A stretch of DNA of 64,000 nucleotides. Source: Sphingomonadales bacterium. Its GTDB lineage: Bacteria > Pseudomonadota > Alphaproteobacteria > Sphingomonadales > Sphingomonadaceae. Position numbers and translations under genes: made by a program. Numbering within the stretch: the stretch's first letter is position 1; the number at the start of each line of letters is the position of its first letter. The stretch lies in assembly GCA_016720115.1 (NCBI GenBank), contig JADJXT010000001.1, positions 1 through 64,000 of the forward strand, in the 5' to 3' direction. Shown here piece after piece: positions 25,519 to 34,590 of the stretch. The notes beneath the pieces are model-generated. The model was not told the DNA's origin, made no database searches, and saw nothing but the letters and a program-made list of their open reading frames with translations.

Positions 25519-27362
25519 TGGCGATGCAGGGAATGGCACCACAGCCCGAAGACGGTGAGGAGAAAGCGGCTGCGAAGCCGCAGGTAGGCTTTGCCACGCT
25601 GAAACGCTTCCTGCCCTATCTGTGGCCAAAGGATCAGCCTGCGCTGCGCCTGCGCATCGCCATCGCGATGCTGCTGGTGCTGGTCTCGAAGGCCGTGCAG
25701 CTTTCGATGGGCTTTGTTTACGGCGCGGCCATCGACAGCATGAAGCCGGGGCTTGAAGAAGGAGTCTGGCTGGCGATCGGGCTGGTCTTCGCCTACACGG
25801 CAGCGCGTTTCGGCGGCGTGCTGTTCGACAATCTGCGCAACACCGTGTTCGAACGCGTCGGGCAGGATGCGACACGGCGGTTGGCAGAGAATAGTTTCGC
25901 GCACCTCCACAGACTTTCGATGCGCTTCCACATGAACCGCCGCACCGGCGCGGTCACCAAGGTGATAGAGCGCGGGACCAAGAGCATCGATGTGATGCTC
26001 TATTTCATACTGTTCAACATCGCCCCGACGGCAATCGAATTGGCTGCGGTGCTGGTAATTTTCTGGCTGAAATTCGGTGTTGGACTGGTGGTTGCAACCA
26101 TCGTCATGGTCGTCACTTACATCCTCTTCACCCAGCGCGTGACCGACTGGCGCAACAAGCTGCGCGAGGAGATGAACGAACTCGATACGGCGACCGTCGC
26201 CCGCTCGGTTGACAGCCTGTTGAACTATGAGACGGTCAAATATTTCAATGCCGAGGATCGTGAGGCAGATTATTATGCCAAGGTTGCGCGTCGCTATGCC
26301 GATGCCGCAGTCAAATCCGAAAACTCGCTCGCCTGGCTCAATATCGGCCAGTCGCTGATCACCAATCTGATGATGGCGGGCGCGATGGGGTTCAGCGTCT
26401 GGGGCTGGGCGCAGGGGCGTTTCAGCACTGGCGATGTCGTGCTGGTCAACACACTGCTTATGCAGCTCTTCCGCCCGCTCGACATGCTCGGCATGGTCTA
26501 TCGCACGATCCGGCAGGGGTTGATCGACATGGCGGCGATGTTCGAGCTGATCGATACCGCGCCGGAGATTGTCGATAAGCCGGGGGCTGTCGCCTTGCGG
26601 GTCGCTGGCGGCGAGCTGGCGTTCGACGATGTGACCTTCGGCTATGATCCCGAACGCCAGATATTGAACGGACTGAGCTTGCGCGTTCCGCCGGGCAGGA
26701 CGCTCGCCGTTGTCGGGCCTTCGGGCGCGGGCAAATCGACGATCGCCCGGCTGCTCTATCGATTCTACGACGTCACCGGCGGGCGGATCACCATCGACGG
26801 GCAGGATCTGCGCGATGTGACGCAATCCAGCCTGCGCAGCGTGATCGGCATCGTCCCGCAGGATACCGTGCTGTTCAACGACAGCATCGGCTACAATATC
26901 GGCTATGGCCGTGAGGGCGCATCGCAGGCCGAGATCGAGGATGCGGCGCGGGGCGCGCAAATCCACGGCTTTATCGCCGCCCAGCCCAGGCAATATAACA
27001 CGCCGGTCGGCGAGCGCGGGCTCAAGCTTTCAGGTGGCGAGAAGCAGCGCGTCGCCATTGCCCGCACCCTCGTCAAAAACCCGCCGATCCTGATCCTCGA
27101 CGAGGCGACCAGCGCGCTCGACAGCCGTACCGAGGCCGAAATCCTCGACACGCTCGACGAAGTATCAAGGCAGCGCACCACCATCGTGATCGCGCACCGG
27201 CTGTCGACCGTGGTCGATGCGGACGAGATCGTGGTGCTCGACGCTGGTCGCGTCGCCGAGCAGGGCAGTCATGCCGAGCTGCTGGCAAAGGACGGCCTCT
27301 ACGCCGAAATGTGGGCCCGCCAGCAGGCCGAGAAGGAAGAAGAAGCCGTTGCGGCCGAATGA
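25518..27362 (+). CDS. Atm1/HMT1-type ABC half-exporter
   Basis: 614 residues; transmembrane domain with six helices (about 45-330), then the ATPase. NBD motifs: Walker A GPSGAGKST, Q-loop IVPQDTVLFNDS, signature LSGGEKQRVAIARTL, Walker B ILILDEATSALD, H-loop IVIAHRLST. Atm1-type hallmarks are YETVKYFNAEDREA and RTGAVTKVIERGTKSI. Known members export glutathione-linked sulfur or metal conjugates. It works as a homodimer in the inner membrane. ATG overlaps the previous stop by 1 bp. Confidence 0.9.
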   Translation: MAMQGMAPQPEDGEEKAAAKPQVGFATLKRFLPYLWPKDQPALRLRIAIAMLLVLVSKAVQLSMGFVYGAAIDSMKPGLEEGVWLAIGLVFAYTAARFGGVLFDNLRNTVFERVGQDATRRLAENSFAHLHRLSMRFHMNRRTGAVTKVIERGTKSIDVMLYFILFNIAPTAIELAAVLVIFWLKFGVGLVVATIVMVVTYILFTQRVTDWRNKLREEMNELDTATVARSVDSLLNYETVKYFNAEDREADYYAKVARRYADAAVKSENSLAWLNIGQSLITNLMMAGAMGFSVWGWAQGRFSTGDVVLVNTLLMQLFRPLDMLGMVYRTIRQGLIDMAAMFELIDTAPEIVDKPGAVALRVAGGELAFDDVTFGYDPERQILNGLSLRVPPGRTLAVVGPSGAGKSTIARLLYRFYDVTGGRITIDGQDLRDVTQSSLRSVIGIVPQDTVLFNDSIGYNIGYGREGASQAEIEDAARGAQIHGFIAAQPRQYNTPVGERGLKLSGGEKQRVAIARTLVKNPPILILDEATSALDSRTEAEILDTLDEVSRQRTTIVIAHRLSTVVDADEIVVLDAGRVAEQGSHAELLAKDGLYAEMWARQQAEKEEEAVAAE

Positions 27363-29236
27363 CGGTCGCTCCACATAAAGCCGACTATCCACAGCGAAAT
27401 TCGTCGATGCCCGAAGAGCGCCCTATTCTTGCGGAACTATCCGGCCTAGCGGACGGGAATATGTCCGCGCCCGATACAATCGACCCTGCCGATGTACTGC
27501 ACCGCGTGTTCGGCTTTGCCGAATTTCGCGGCGTGCAGGAGGATGTCGTCCGCCGCACGCTCGATGGGCAGAGCACGCTGGCGGTGATGCCGACAGGCGC
27601 GGGCAAGTCGCTCTGCTATCAGCTGCCCGCGCTGATTTTCGAGGGCACCTGCATCGTCATCTCGCCTTTGATCGCGCTGATGCACGACCAGTTGCGCGCG
27701 GCCAGCGCGGTGGGCATCCGCGCGGCGACGCTGACCTCTGCCGACAACAACCGCGCCGAAACCATCGAGCGGCTGGCAAGCGGCGGCCTCGACCTGCTCT
27801 ATGTCGCGCCCGAACGCGCCTCGACCCCGGATTTCCTGCGCCTGCTGTCCGAAACCAGAATCAGCCTGTTCGCCATCGACGAGGCGCATTGCGTATCCGA
27901 ATGGGGGCATGATTTCCGCCCCGACTACCGCCTGCTGCGCCCGTTGATGGACGAATTTCCCAATGTGCCGAGGCTGGCGCTGACCGCGACCGCCGATGCG
28001 CACACGCGCGAGGATATCGCCCAGCAGCTCGGCATCCCGGCGAGCGGTACGATCGTTTCGGGCTTTGACCGGCCCAATATCCGCTACGCCGTGACCAACA
28101 CCGCGAGCAAGGGATCGGCGATCGCGTCCGCCATTCGCGGCTGGCCGGGAGCAGGCATCGTCTATGCCACGACGCGCGACCGGGCGGAGAAGCTGGCGGC
28201 GCTGATCGCACGTACCGGGCGGCGCACGCGCTATTACCATGCCGGAATGGAGCCCTCCGCCCGCGCCGCCGCACAGGCCGAATTCGTTGCGAGCGAGGAT
28301 ATGGTGATGGTGGCGACGGTCGCCTTCGGCATGGGGATCGACAAGCCCGATGTCCGCTTTGTCGCGCATGCCGGAATCCCCAAGTCGATCGAGGCCTATT
28401 ATCAGGAAAGCGGGCGCGCGGGCCGCGATGGCGACCCTGCCGTGGCGCATCTTTTCTGGTCGCCCGGCGATTTCAGCATCGCGCGCGAGCGGCTGAAGGA
28501 ACAGCCCGAGGCGCGCCAGCTGGCGGAAAAAGCGCGGATCGACGCGCTGTCCGCGCTGGTCGAAACCCCCGGATGCCGCCGCGCGGTGCTGCTCCGCCAT
28601 TTCGGCGAAAACCCGCCCGCGCAATGCGGCAATTGCGACAATTGTCTCGATGCCCCCGGCGTGGTCGACGCGACCGAGGTTGCGCAGAAGCTGCTCTCCG
28701 CCGTCTATCGCACCGGGCAGAGCTTTGGCGTCGGGCATCTCGAAAAAGTCCTCACCGGCCGCAGCGACGATCGCATCGAGGCGCGCGGGCATGACCGGCT
28801 GAGCGTTTTCGGCATCGTCTCGGGCGAGGAGGCAAGACTGATCAAGCCGGTCGCGCGCGCGTTGCAGGCGCAGGGACACCTTACCGCCAACGAGCATGGC
28901 GGGCTGCTGCTTGCGGGCGCGGCGCGGGCGATATTGAAGGGCGAGATGAAACTGGAGATCGTCGTTCCCCCAAAGACCCGCAAGGAACGCCGCAGCGAGG
29001 CCAATCCGGTCAATGATCCATTGTTCGAGGCCTTGCGCACCAAAAGGCGCGAGCTGGCCGAAATCGCGGGCGTGCCGCCCTATGTCATCTTCCACGATGC
29101 CACGCTGCGCGAACTGGCCGAGCGGCGCCCGCAGAGCACATCCGATTTCGCGATGATCAGCGGCGTCGGTGCACGCAAGCTTGAAGCCTATGGCGAAGCT
29201 TTCCTGTCTGTAATAAGGAAAGCAGCGGAAGGATAA
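27359..29236 (+). CDS. recQ: ATP-dependent DNA helicase RecQ
   Basis: 625 residues from an ATG that overlaps the exporter stop (ATGA); ATGs at 27407 and 27461 are alternatives. SF2 motifs: PTGAGKSLCYQLPA, FAIDEAHCVSEWGHDFRP, ATVAFGMGIDKPDVRFV and YYQESGRAGRDG. The RecQ-C zinc site (CRR...CGNCDNC) and a C-terminal HRDC domain (about 525-600) are present. 3'-5' helicase in recombination repair. Confidence 0.95.
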   Translation: MTVAPHKADYPQRNSSMPEERPILAELSGLADGNMSAPDTIDPADVLHRVFGFAEFRGVQEDVVRRTLDGQSTLAVMPTGAGKSLCYQLPALIFEGTCIVISPLIALMHDQLRAASAVGIRAATLTSADNNRAETIERLASGGLDLLYVAPERASTPDFLRLLSETRISLFAIDEAHCVSEWGHDFRPDYRLLRPLMDEFPNVPRLALTATADAHTREDIAQQLGIPASGTIVSGFDRPNIRYAVTNTASKGSAIASAIRGWPGAGIVYATTRDRAEKLAALIARTGRRTRYYHAGMEPSARAAAQAEFVASEDMVMVATVAFGMGIDKPDVRFVAHAGIPKSIEAYYQESGRAGRDGDPAVAHLFWSPGDFSIARERLKEQPEARQLAEKARIDALSALVETPGCRRAVLLRHFGENPPAQCGNCDNCLDAPGVVDATEVAQKLLSAVYRTGQSFGVGHLEKVLTGRSDDRIEARGHDRLSVFGIVSGEEARLIKPVARALQAQGHLTANEHGGLLLAGAARAILKGEMKLEIVVPPKTRKERRSEANPVNDPLFEALRTKRRELAEIAGVPPYVIFHDATLRELAERRPQSTSDFAMISGVGARKLEAYGEAFLSVIRKAAEG

Positions 29237-29240
29237 GCCC

Positions 29241-29669
29241 ATGTTTCGCAAGCTCACCGACAGCATCTACGCATCGCCGCAAATCACATTGGATGACGTG
29301 AAGGAAGCCACGCATCTGGGCATCACGCTGATTGTCAACAACCGCCCGGAAGGCGAGAGCGACGATCAGGTTCCCGGCGCGGAAATAGAGGCGGCGGCGC
29401 AGGCGGCAGGCATCGATTATATTGCGATCCCCGTGACCCATTCCGGTTTCAGCGAGCCACAAGTCGTCGCCATGTCCAAGGCGCTCGATGAAGCCGAGGG
29501 GCCGGTGCTAGCCTATTGCCGCTCAGGCACGCGCTCGACCTTGCTATGGGCGTTGTCCGAAGCCAGCCAGGGTGGCGATCCCGATGCGTTGACCAATATG
29601 GCAGCCAAGGCAGGCTATGATGTCAGCCCGGTTCGTCCGCTGATGGATATGCTGAAGGCGAGGGCCTGA
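29241..29669 (+). CDS. DUF442/TIGR01244-type phosphatase-like protein
   Basis: 142 residues. Begins MFRKLTDSIYASPQIT and has LAYCRSGTRSTLLWA, the C-x5-R loop of the tyrosine-phosphatase fold. Such proteins occur alone or fused to metallo-beta-lactamase domains linked to sulfide metabolism; the substrate is unknown. Five bp after recQ and three before the next gene. Confidence 0.82.
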   Translation: MFRKLTDSIYASPQITLDDVKEATHLGITLIVNNRPEGESDDQVPGAEIEAAAQAAGIDYIAIPVTHSGFSEPQVVAMSKALDEAEGPVLAYCRSGTRSTLLWALSEASQGGDPDALTNMAAKAGYDVSPVRPLMDMLKARA

Positions 29670-29672
29670 GCC

Positions 29673-30083
29673 TTGGACGGCGCATTAATCGAATTGGCCA
29701 AGCTGGGCGGATCGATTGTTGCGATCCTTTTCCTGTTCTGGCTGGCACGCGGCCTGAACCTTGGCGGTGACTTACGCATCCGCGACGAAGCCCATGCCCG
29801 CGCCCTCGCCGATGAAGCGATATGCGGATTTGTACCGACCGACATCATCATCGACAGGGCCGGCATCGGCGCATTGATGAAAGACGCCGCTGGCCACCAC
29901 ATGCTGATCCGGCGTCATGGTGCCGCCTTTGTCGCCCGCTTGCTCGACAGGCACAGCGAATCAAGGCTCGACCACAATTTCCTGACAATCGGGACGAGCG
30001 AAAAGACCTTCGGCAAGGTCACGCTCAATCTTGGCAAGGATGCGCAATATTGGGCCGCAGGCCTGCGCCACATAGCGGTATAG
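29673..30083 (+). CDS. Conserved-looking hypothetical protein with N-terminal anchor
   Basis: 136 residues from TTG. One hydrophobic helix (about 12-27, GGSIVAILFLFWLARG) then a soluble domain with no motif I recognise (IIIDRAGIGALMKDAAGHHM; LGKDAQYWAAGLRHIAV). Compact spacing on both sides supports an operon. Codon use matches the neighbours. Confidence 0.7.
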   Translation: MDGALIELAKLGGSIVAILFLFWLARGLNLGGDLRIRDEAHARALADEAICGFVPTDIIIDRAGIGALMKDAAGHHMLIRRHGAAFVARLLDRHSESRLDHNFLTIGTSEKTFGKVTLNLGKDAQYWAAGLRHIAV

Positions 30084-30092
30084 GACCGCACG

Positions 30093-30998
30093 ATGCCCGA
30101 ACTCTTCAATCCGGTCGATTATGCCGTCCCCGTCTTCATCCTGCTGATCGTCGTCGAGATGCTGTGGGCGCGCAGGAAAGCGCCTGAAAAATATGAGCCC
30201 AAGGACACGCTGACCTCGCTCGCTTTCGGCACCGGCAGCACCGTTGCAGGTGCGCTGACCGGCGGGCTGGTTTTCGCCATGATGCTCTGGCTGTACGAGC
30301 ATCGCCTGTTCGACATCGGCTGGGCCTGGTGGGCATGGATCGCCTGTTTCGTCCTCGACGATCTGGCCTATTATGTCTTCCACCGCAGCGCGCACCGTGT
30401 CCGCTGGCTGTGGGCGAGCCATGTGAACCACCATTCGAGCCAGCATTACAATCTGTCGACCGCGTTGCGGCAGACATGGACCGGCTTCATCGCAGTCAAT
30501 TTCATTTTCCGGATGCCGCTCGCGCTGGCCGGCTTCCATCCGGCGATGATCGCCTTTTGCGGCGGCATCAACCTGATCTACCAGTTCTGGATCCACACCG
30601 AGGCGGTAGGCCGGATGCCGCGCTGGTTCGAGGCCGTGATGAACACGCCATCGCATCATCGCGTCCACCACGCCACCAACCCGCGCTATCTCGACGCAAA
30701 CTATGCGGGGGTCTTCATCATCTGGGACAAGATGTTCGGCAGCTTCACGCCCGAAACCGACGAAGAGAAAATCCGCTACGGTATTGTCAGGCAGTTGGGC
30801 ACGTTCAACCTGCTTTACAGCGTGTTTCACGAATGGATCGGGATCGCCAGGGACGTCTGGTCCGCACCCTGGCAACACAAAATGGGCTATATGTGGCGCC
30901 CGCCGGGCTGGAGCCACGATGGCAGCCGCGACACATCAGACAGCATCAAGGCGCGCTGGCGTGCCCAGCAGCAAAATCGGGCAACCCCTGCCGAATAG
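30093..30998 (+). CDS. Sterol desaturase / fatty-acid hydroxylase superfamily membrane protein
   Basis: 301 residues, four or five helices. The di-iron His clusters are HRSAH (about 93-97), HVNHH (about 109-113) and HHRVHH (about 190-195). These membrane oxygenases hydroxylate or desaturate lipids; bacterial members act on carotenoids, ornithine lipids, sterols or alkylglycerols. The substrate is not resolved. Nine bp after the preceding gene; a GMC oxidoreductase follows. Confidence 0.87.
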   Translation: MPELFNPVDYAVPVFILLIVVEMLWARRKAPEKYEPKDTLTSLAFGTGSTVAGALTGGLVFAMMLWLYEHRLFDIGWAWWAWIACFVLDDLAYYVFHRSAHRVRWLWASHVNHHSSQHYNLSTALRQTWTGFIAVNFIFRMPLALAGFHPAMIAFCGGINLIYQFWIHTEAVGRMPRWFEAVMNTPSHHRVHHATNPRYLDANYAGVFIIWDKMFGSFTPETDEEKIRYGIVRQLGTFNLLYSVFHEWIGIARDVWSAPWQHKMGYMWRPPGWSHDGSRDTSDSIKARWRAQQQNRATPAE

Positions 30999-31049
30999 CG
31001 ATTGCCAAATTTAATCGTCCGGTTAAGTCCTACTGTCAAAGGAGTCAGT

Positions 31050-32639
31050 ATGGACGAGTTCGATATTATCGTTGTGGGCGGGGGATCAGCGGGCAGTGCT
31101 GCTGCCGGTCGGCTGGCCCAAAGCGGCAGGTTCAGGGTCTGCCTCGTCGAAGCGGGAGGCAGGAATGACGACCTGTTCGTCCGCACCCCCGGCCTGCTCG
31201 CGCTGATGCCCAAACGCAGCAACTGGGCCTATGACACCGAACCGATGCCGGGGCTTGGCGGTCGTATTGGCTACCAGCCGCGCGGGCGCGGGCTGGGTGG
31301 TTCAAGCGCCATCAACGGCATGGTCTATATCCGCGGCAATGCCTGGGATTATGACAATTGGGCGGCGCTGGGGTGCACCGGATGGTCGTGGAGCGACGTA
31401 TTGCCGGTCTTTCGCAGGCAGGAAGACAATGCGCGAGGTTCTAACGATTTCCACGGCAAGGGCGGTCCGCTGCATGTCAGCGACCAGATTGCGCCCAGCC
31501 CGGTGGGTGAAGCCTTTGTCGAGGCCGCTACCCGGCTGCAGCTTCCGCGCAATGACGATTTTAACGGCGCAAAGCAGGAAGGTTTCGGCCTTTACCAGGT
31601 GACGCAGCACAAGGGCGAACGCTGGTCTGCCGCGCGTGCCTTTGTCGAGCCGCTTGCAGGCAACCCGAACCTCAGCGTCCGCACAGGCGCGCTGGTCGAA
31701 AAAATCATCGTCGAAGATGGTCGCGCCACCGGAGTTGCGGTGCGTTTCGGCAACAAACGCGAAGTGCTGCGCGCCAAAGCGGGTGTCATCCTGTCCGCAG
31801 GAGCCTTTGGCAGCCCGCAAATCCTGATGCTTTCCGGCATCGGGCCCGGCGCGCACCTGCAGGAACATGGCATAGAAACGCGGGTCGACAAGCCAGCGGT
31901 CGGTGCCGACCTGCAGGACCATTGCGATTATCTGGTGGGCTATGACCTTGACGATGTCTCGCTCTTTGGCGGATCGCTGCGTGGCACTTTCGCCGTCGCG
32001 AAAGCCTTTTTCGAGCACCGCCTGCGTCGCACCGGGATGCTGACGACCAATTTTGCCGAAAGCGGCGGTTTCGTCAAAATCCGGCCCGACGCGCCAGCGC
32101 CCGATATCCAGTATCATTTCATCCGCGCGATCATCCAGAACCATGGCCGCGACAAGCTGAAAGAGCATGGCTTTTCGCTCCACGCCTGCGTGCTGCGTCC
32201 CGAAAGCCGGGGCTGGGTGAAACTGAAATCGCCCGACCCGGCGGCTGCCCCTGCCATCAATCCGAATTTCCTGAGCGACGAACGCGACCTCTCGCTGCTG
32301 CGCGATGCGGCGCGGCTGATGTACCGCATCGCCGAAACCCCGCCTTTATCCGATATGGGAGCACGCGACCGGCGCCCCATCGACTACAACGACGATGCGG
32401 CGCTCGAAGCCCGGATCCGCGAAGTATCGGACACCATCTATCACCCGGTCGGCACCTGCCGCATGGGCAGCGATGCCGACAGCGTGGTCGATCCGCGCCT
32501 CAAGGCCCGCGGGATCGAAGGCCTGTGGGTCGCCGATGCCAGCATCATGCCGCGGCTGGTTTCGGGCAACACCAATGCCCCGTCGATCATGATCGGCGAA
32601 CGGGCGGCGGATTTTGTGAAAGCTGATCTGGCCGCCTGA
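31050..32639 (+). CDS. GMC-family FAD-dependent alcohol dehydrogenase, intact
   Basis: 529 residues. ATG 31050 is chosen for AAAGGAG seven bases upstream. FAD-binding IIVVGGGSAGSAAAGRLA (about 6-23), GMC signature 1 in RGRGLGGSSAINGMVYIRG, and C-terminal HPVGTCRMG and SGNTNAPSIMIGE with the catalytic His and Asn. Related to choline and polyethylene-glycol dehydrogenases; the substrate is unknown. It gives the full-length reference for the IS-truncated fragment at 2925-3411, which is clearly homologous but from another source. Confidence 0.92.
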   Translation: MDEFDIIVVGGGSAGSAAAGRLAQSGRFRVCLVEAGGRNDDLFVRTPGLLALMPKRSNWAYDTEPMPGLGGRIGYQPRGRGLGGSSAINGMVYIRGNAWDYDNWAALGCTGWSWSDVLPVFRRQEDNARGSNDFHGKGGPLHVSDQIAPSPVGEAFVEAATRLQLPRNDDFNGAKQEGFGLYQVTQHKGERWSAARAFVEPLAGNPNLSVRTGALVEKIIVEDGRATGVAVRFGNKREVLRAKAGVILSAGAFGSPQILMLSGIGPGAHLQEHGIETRVDKPAVGADLQDHCDYLVGYDLDDVSLFGGSLRGTFAVAKAFFEHRLRRTGMLTTNFAESGGFVKIRPDAPAPDIQYHFIRAIIQNHGRDKLKEHGFSLHACVLRPESRGWVKLKSPDPAAAPAINPNFLSDERDLSLLRDAARLMYRIAETPPLSDMGARDRRPIDYNDDAALEARIREVSDTIYHPVGTCRMGSDADSVVDPRLKARGIEGLWVADASIMPRLVSGNTNAPSIMIGERAADFVKADLAA

Positions 32640-32689
32640 TTTCTTCTTTCACGGTGCATGGCGCGGATGGGTCGTGCCATATTTTTCCT

Positions 32690-32812
32690 GGAAGAAAGAA
32701 GAGAAGAAGAAAGAAGGCGCGTAGCGCCAACAATAATGATCGCGTCCGATTTCAACGCAGCTTATCTGAATGAAGGGCTGACGCCCTTCTTTCTTCTTTC
32801 CTTCTTTCTCCC
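32690..32812. repeat. Polypurine/polypyrimidine inverted repeat between convergent genes
   Basis: Left arm 32690-32717 is pure purine (GGAAGAAAGAAGAGAAGAAG onward). Right arm 32785-32812 is its near-complement, pure pyrimidine. The central 67 bp hold two mini-hairpins, GGCGC/GCGCC (32716-32728) and GGGC/GCCC (32775-32786). It lies between the convergent GMC and XRE genes and could act as a bidirectional terminator; mirror-like purine tracts can also form triplex DNA. Confidence 0.6.
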
Positions 32813-32859
32813 ATCGGAACACACCCCATCCGACTGGAACCAAGACCGGCGGGTTTCCA

Positions 32860-33081
32860 TCATGCTCCCGTCTCAGCCCAATGGAACACCTCTTCCAATG
32901 GCTTTCCGAACACCCGCGCTATGCGGAAGGCAACCTCAAGGCTGGGGGAATATTTCCCCTGCTCGATCGCGGCGATGGTTTGGCGGGTGACGCCCACCTT
33001 GTCGCCCAGATCACCCTGCGTCATTTCGCCTGCCATGAAGCGCAGCGTCTTTATGTCGTTGTCAAAGGGGAGGCGCGGCAT
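32860..33081 (-). CDS. XRE-family helix-turn-helix regulator
   Basis: 73 residues, a single HTH domain: MTQGDLGDKVGVTRQTIAAIEQGKYSPS spans helices 2-4, followed by LEVAFRIARVFGKPLEEVF. Three bp downstream of the membrane-protein gene, in one operon. Compact regulators of this type usually bind as dimers to short dyads; one is present at 33539-33558. Confidence 0.9.
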   Translation of the reverse strand: MPRLPFDNDIKTLRFMAGEMTQGDLGDKVGVTRQTIAAIEQGKYSPSLEVAFRIARVFGKPLEEVFHWAETGA

Positions 33082-33084
33082 CGC

Positions 33085-33507
33085 TCAATACCCCCTGCGA
33101 TAATAATAAAGCTGTGCGCCCACGCGAACCAGCTCGGCAATCACAACCGTTGCGATCAAAAGGTTGAGCCTGCCCGCCGCACTGATGTGATGGAAAATCG
33201 CAAACAGATTCGCCCAAACGCCCAACACAAGTGGATAGTAGGCCATATGAGTGCCCTTGAGATGGATATTCTTCTCACGCTCATCTTCTTTTATATTGGC
33301 GTCTTTCGGGCTGCGAATGGCGATCGCCGCAGACAAAACCGTCATCAGGCCGATGATGAAGATTGTGACCGGAACGAGCATGCCTGCCACCGCCCCTACA
33401 CCTTCAGGCGTGTGTACGATGGACCATGGATAAGTGAGGAAATACCAGCCAAAGGCCAGCAAGAGAGCGACAAAGGCAATCCAGTGCATTTTTTCGCGGA
33501 ACGACAT
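33085..33507 (-). CDS. Hypothetical four-helix membrane protein paired with XRE regulator
   Basis: 140 residues. ATG 33507 has GGAGG five bases upstream; the frame extends further but without a site. Four hydrophobic segments (HWIAFVALLLAFGWYFLTY; AGMLVPVTIFIIGLMTVLSA; YPLVLGVWANLFAIF; LLIATVVIAELVRVGAQLYY). Charged cytoplasmic loop KDANIKEDEREKNIHLKG. Small XRE-plus-membrane-protein pairs are frequent in bacteria; the role is unknown. Confidence 0.72.
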   Translation of the reverse strand: MSFREKMHWIAFVALLLAFGWYFLTYPWSIVHTPEGVGAVAGMLVPVTIFIIGLMTVLSAAIAIRSPKDANIKEDEREKNIHLKGTHMAYYPLVLGVWANLFAIFHHISAAGRLNLLIATVVIAELVRVGAQLYYYRRGY

Positions 33508-33538
33508 TGCAACCTCCATGTTATGTGATTCGCACTTT

Positions 33539-33558
33539 ATGTTATATATACTTAACAT
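33539..33558 (-). promoter_or_regulatory. Candidate operator dyad in the XRE operon promoter
   Basis: ATGTTA, eight bases, TAACAT. It sits in a conspicuously AT-rich stretch just downstream of TTGACT (minus strand, about 33566-33561) and 32 bp before the membrane-protein start, where a repressor would overlap the promoter core. ATGTTAT occurs again at 33522-33528. Confidence 0.45.
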
Positions 33559-33630
33559 TGAGTCAAATATTATTCACCTCATCGCCATTCGCGCTTTTGC
33601 CGCTGTGCTTTAGCGGCTAAGCGCCGGGCC

Positions 33631-34497
33631 ATGTCCACGACGCCCAAAACGCTCACCCTGCCCGTTTCCACCAGCCGTGCGAATCCAACGCCGCAGCCGA
33701 TGAAGCGCCTGACGGTGCCACGCATCCGGCAGCGCAAGGGCGGTGAGCCACTGGTCATGCTGACGGCCTATACCGTGCGCATGGCGCAGCTGATGGACCC
33801 GCATTGCGACATGCTGCTGGTTGGCGATTCGCTGGCGCAGGTGATCTATGGCCTGCCGCACACTGTGGCGGTGACGATGGAGATGATGGCGCTGCACGGC
33901 GCGGCGGTGGTGCGCGGCAGCTATCACGCCGCCGTCATCGTCGACATGCCTTTCGGTAGCTACGAAGCCTCCCCAGAGCTGGCATTCACCAATGCCTCGC
34001 GGCTTCTCAAGGAAACCGGGGCTGCTGGTGTGAAAGTTGAGGGCGGCAAGGTGATCGCGCCGACCATCGAATTCCTCACCGCGCGGGGCATTCCGGTGAT
34101 GGGTCATGTCGGCCTGACCCCGCAGGCGGTGAACATCCTTGGCGGCTATGGCGTGCGCGGCAAGAGCGCCGCCGAAGCGCGCTCGATCGTCGAAGATGCC
34201 GAGGCAGTGGCAAAAGCAGGGGCGTTCGCGCTGGTTATCGAGGGCGTGATGGAACCCATCGCCATCGAGATTACCGAAAAAGTTGCCTGCCCGACAATCG
34301 GTATCGGGGCTTCGGCAAAATGCGACGGCCAGGTGTTGGTCGCCGAAGACATGCTGGGGCTGTTTGACCGCGTACCCAAATTCGTCAAACGTTTTGGTGC
34401 GATGCAGGATCATGTCGAAGACGCGGTCAAGAAATATGCCCAGGACGTTCGCTCCCGCACATTCCCGAGCGCCGATCAGCTATACCGGCCCGAATAG
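33631..34497 (+). CDS. panB: 3-methyl-2-oxobutanoate hydroxymethyltransferase
   Basis: 288 residues, TIM barrel. Hallmarks: LVMLTAYTVRMAQL, DMLLVGDSLAQVIYGL with a metal-ligand Asp, ADMPFGSY-like VIVDMPFGSYEASP, and VKVEGG. It adds a hydroxymethyl group from methylene-THF to ketoisovalerate in pantothenate synthesis. The N-terminal 23 residues before MKRLTVPRIRQRKG are longer than usual, and an internal start is possible. Confidence 0.95.
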   Translation: MSTTPKTLTLPVSTSRANPTPQPMKRLTVPRIRQRKGGEPLVMLTAYTVRMAQLMDPHCDMLLVGDSLAQVIYGLPHTVAVTMEMMALHGAAVVRGSYHAAVIVDMPFGSYEASPELAFTNASRLLKETGAAGVKVEGGKVIAPTIEFLTARGIPVMGHVGLTPQAVNILGGYGVRGKSAAEARSIVEDAEAVAKAGAFALVIEGVMEPIAIEITEKVACPTIGIGASAKCDGQVLVAEDMLGLFDRVPKFVKRFGAMQDHVEDAVKKYAQDVRSRTFPSADQLYRPE

Positions 34498-34590
34498 GCT
34501 GAACCTCCCTTCACGCTGGCCACCTTCGCACTGGAAACTCCGGCCATCCATGGCTAAGGACGCGACAAGTATAAGTTACAGGAGGCCATT

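Noticed and set aside
31302..32183. 293-codon antisense ORF inside the intact GMC gene
   Set aside because: Mirror reading of GC-rich codons; no start signal or domain.
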